From contig DZDC01000052.1 of NCBI GenBank assembly GCA_022736595.1, positions 1 to 15,224 on the forward strand: a stretch of DNA of 15,224 nucleotides, written 5' to 3'. Within the stretch, counting starts at the first letter, position 1. Each line of letters starts with the position of its first letter. The notes below the pieces were generated by a model. The model saw only the letters and a list, made by a program, of their open reading frames with translations. It did no database searches and was not told the DNA's origin. Origin of the DNA: Draconibacterium orientale (GTDB taxonomy: Bacteria; Bacteroidota; Bacteroidia; Bacteroidales; UBA1556). Positions 14,041 through 15,224 of this stretch are shown here, one piece after another. Made by a program: the position numbers and the translations under genes.

Positions 14041-15123
14041 ATGAGTATTAAAGAAATTTTAAATAATGGCGATTTTACCAAAGAAGCTCTGGTGCAGCTT
14101 TTGGCTGCTGAAGACCAGGACATGACTGCCATTTTTGAGCGTTCGGCAGCTATTAAACTAAAATATCTGGGCAATAAAGTGTATTTCAGAGGACTGATTG
14201 AATTATGTAATATTTGCGAAAAGGACTGCTTTTATTGCGGAATTCGCAAATCGAATCCCCATTTTGAACGCTATAACCTCAACGACGATGAAGTGATGCA
14301 AGCCGCCCAATTTGCCTTTGACGAAAATTATGGATCCATCGTTTTACAAAGTGGAGAGCTTCAGAGTGAGGGTTTCACTGCACGCATTGAGCGACTTTTG
14401 AAAAAGATAAAAGAAATGTCAGGCGGAAAGTTGGGCATTACTTTGAGCTTAGGAGAGCAAAGTGAAGAAACCTATCGTCGATGGTTTGAGGCGGGTGCCC
14501 ATCGATACCTATTGCGCATCGAAAGTTCCAATAAGGAATTGTATTATAAACTTCATCCCAAAGATTCAAAGCACGATTATCAAGCCCGCTTGGATTGCTT
14601 GCACAGCTTACGAAAGGTGGGTTTTCAGGTTGGCACGGGCGTAATGATTGGCTTGCCCTTTCAAACGCTGGAACATTTGGCCGAAGACCTACTTTTTATG
14701 AAAACTTTCGACATTGATATGTGTGGCATGGGACCCTATGTGGAGCATCAGCACACTCCATTGTATGAATTTCATGAAGGCTTACCCACACAGCGCCAGC
14801 GATTTACCTTAGCACTTAAGATGATTGCCCTGCTTCGTTTGATGATGCCCAAGGTGAATATTGCTGCAGCCACTGCCCTGCAAGCCATCGATCCCATTGG
14901 TAGAGAAAAAGCCTTGCGCATTGGTGCCAATATTATTATGCCCAATGTTACGCCAGGCCTTTACCGCGACGATTATAACCTCTACGAGAACAAGCCCTGC
15001 ACCGATGAAGAGGCCTCCGATTGTAAAAATTGCCTCGAAGCCCGTATCAGTATCTCGGGAAACGAAATTGCCTATGGAGAATGGGGCGATAGCTTGCAGT
15101 TTAAAGCGCGGGGAGGGCAGTAG
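14041..15123 (+). CDS. hydE: [FeFe] hydrogenase maturase HydE (radical SAM)
   Basis: HydE is a radical SAM enzyme that processes the HydG-derived Fe(CO)2(CN) synthon on the way to the diiron precursor assembled on HydF. The 360-residue protein has the cluster motif Cys59-x3-Cys63-x2-Cys66 (CEKDCFYCGIRKSN), with an extra Cys56 just before it. The barrel segments SIVLQSGELQSEGFT, LSLGEQSEETYRRW and GTGVMIGLPFQT are characteristic of the HydE/BioB-like fold. A second cysteine set near the C-terminus, Cys320-x7-Cys328-x2-Cys331, corresponds to the accessory cluster site of Thermotoga HydE, which is described as dispensable. The ATG at 14041, one base after the hydF stop, is chosen over an upstream overlapping TTG at 14017. 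The gene ends in a double stop (TAG TGA) and closes the operon. Confidence 0.96.
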   Translation: MSIKEILNNGDFTKEALVQLLAAEDQDMTAIFERSAAIKLKYLGNKVYFRGLIELCNICEKDCFYCGIRKSNPHFERYNLNDDEVMQAAQFAFDENYGSIVLQSGELQSEGFTARIERLLKKIKEMSGGKLGITLSLGEQSEETYRRWFEAGAHRYLLRIESSNKELYYKLHPKDSKHDYQARLDCLHSLRKVGFQVGTGVMIGLPFQTLEHLAEDLLFMKTFDIDMCGMGPYVEHQHTPLYEFHEGLPTQRQRFTLALKMIALLRLMMPKVNIAAATALQAIDPIGREKALRIGANIIMPNVTPGLYRDDYNLYENKPCTDEEASDCKNCLEARISISGNEIAYGEWGDSLQFKARGGQ

Positions 15124-15147
15124 TGATGTTAAGCTTTTTCTCCTTTT

Positions 15148-15179
15148 AGCCTAATTTTGCAATGGTCTTGCTTTAGGCT
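15148..15179 (+). terminator. Hairpin after hydE, possible end of the operon or promoter region of the next gene
   Basis: AGCCTAA (15148-15154) pairs with TTAGGCT (15173-15179), and GCAA (15159-15162) with TTGC (15168-15171), around a 5-base loop. No T-run follows, so it is not a standard intrinsic terminator. The left arm contains TAATTTTG (15152-15159), an exact TAnnTTTG match, so it might instead be the promoter of a gene beyond the window. The last 45 bases show nothing further. Confidence 0.3.
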
Positions 15180-15224
15180 GAAATTGCTGGTTGAATAAAT
15201 ATCGGAGCTTTTACTTCACCTGTA

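Overview
The window comes from an anaerobic or facultatively anaerobic member of the Bacteroidota, probably Bacteroidia. Four things support this. The minus-strand order ileS, DksA-like gene, lspA is familiar from that phylum. TAnnTTTG-type promoter elements lie at suitable distances from genes. Starts lack clear Shine-Dalgarno sequences. IleRS and LspA look like Bacteroidota versions. No RNA gene or marker in the window fixes the genus.

Left edge (1-1100): AT-rich, decayed accessory DNA. A PD-(D/E)XK-like nuclease gene is broken by two in-frame TAA codons and a frameshift in a run of seven T; only its last 193 codons are open. It is followed by the C-terminal remnant of a transposase, probably IS1182/IS5-like.

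Housekeeping block (1149-6949, minus strand): ileS, a TraR/DksA-family gene and lspA are tightly spaced and probably co-transcribed from a promoter near 7028-7060. A BaiN/HI0933-type flavoprotein gene lies downstream after a small repeat-rich hairpin. The IleRS is a long (1143 aa) type with the unusual signature GIHH in place of HxGH.

Intergenic region (6950-7576): the ileS promoter, a strong plus-strand intrinsic terminator with no obvious gene to terminate, a nested inverted repeat, and a likely promoter for the hydrogenase operon.

Hydrogenase operon (7577-15123, plus strand): a self-contained [FeFe]-hydrogenase locus. It encodes the NuoE-like HydC, the NuoF-like HydB and the catalytic HydA, then a TM1266-family small protein and the three H-cluster maturases HydG, HydF and HydE. 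HydG makes the Fe(CO)2CN synthon from tyrosine, HydE processes it, and HydF scaffolds the [2Fe] subcluster and delivers it to HydA. HydC and HydB link HydA to NAD(H). Spacing is -11 to 96 bp; the largest gap, between hydA and the TM1266 gene, holds a strong 16-bp hairpin that may separate expression of enzyme and maturation genes.

The most interesting features are three. HydB is stripped down, lacking both extra Fe-S domains of the classic electron-bifurcating HydB. Two operon proteins have altered motifs: HydA L1 reads TSCSPGW, and HydF G4 reads GRGD instead of NKxD. The neighbouring IleRS has the GxHH motif. No wholly new system is evident.
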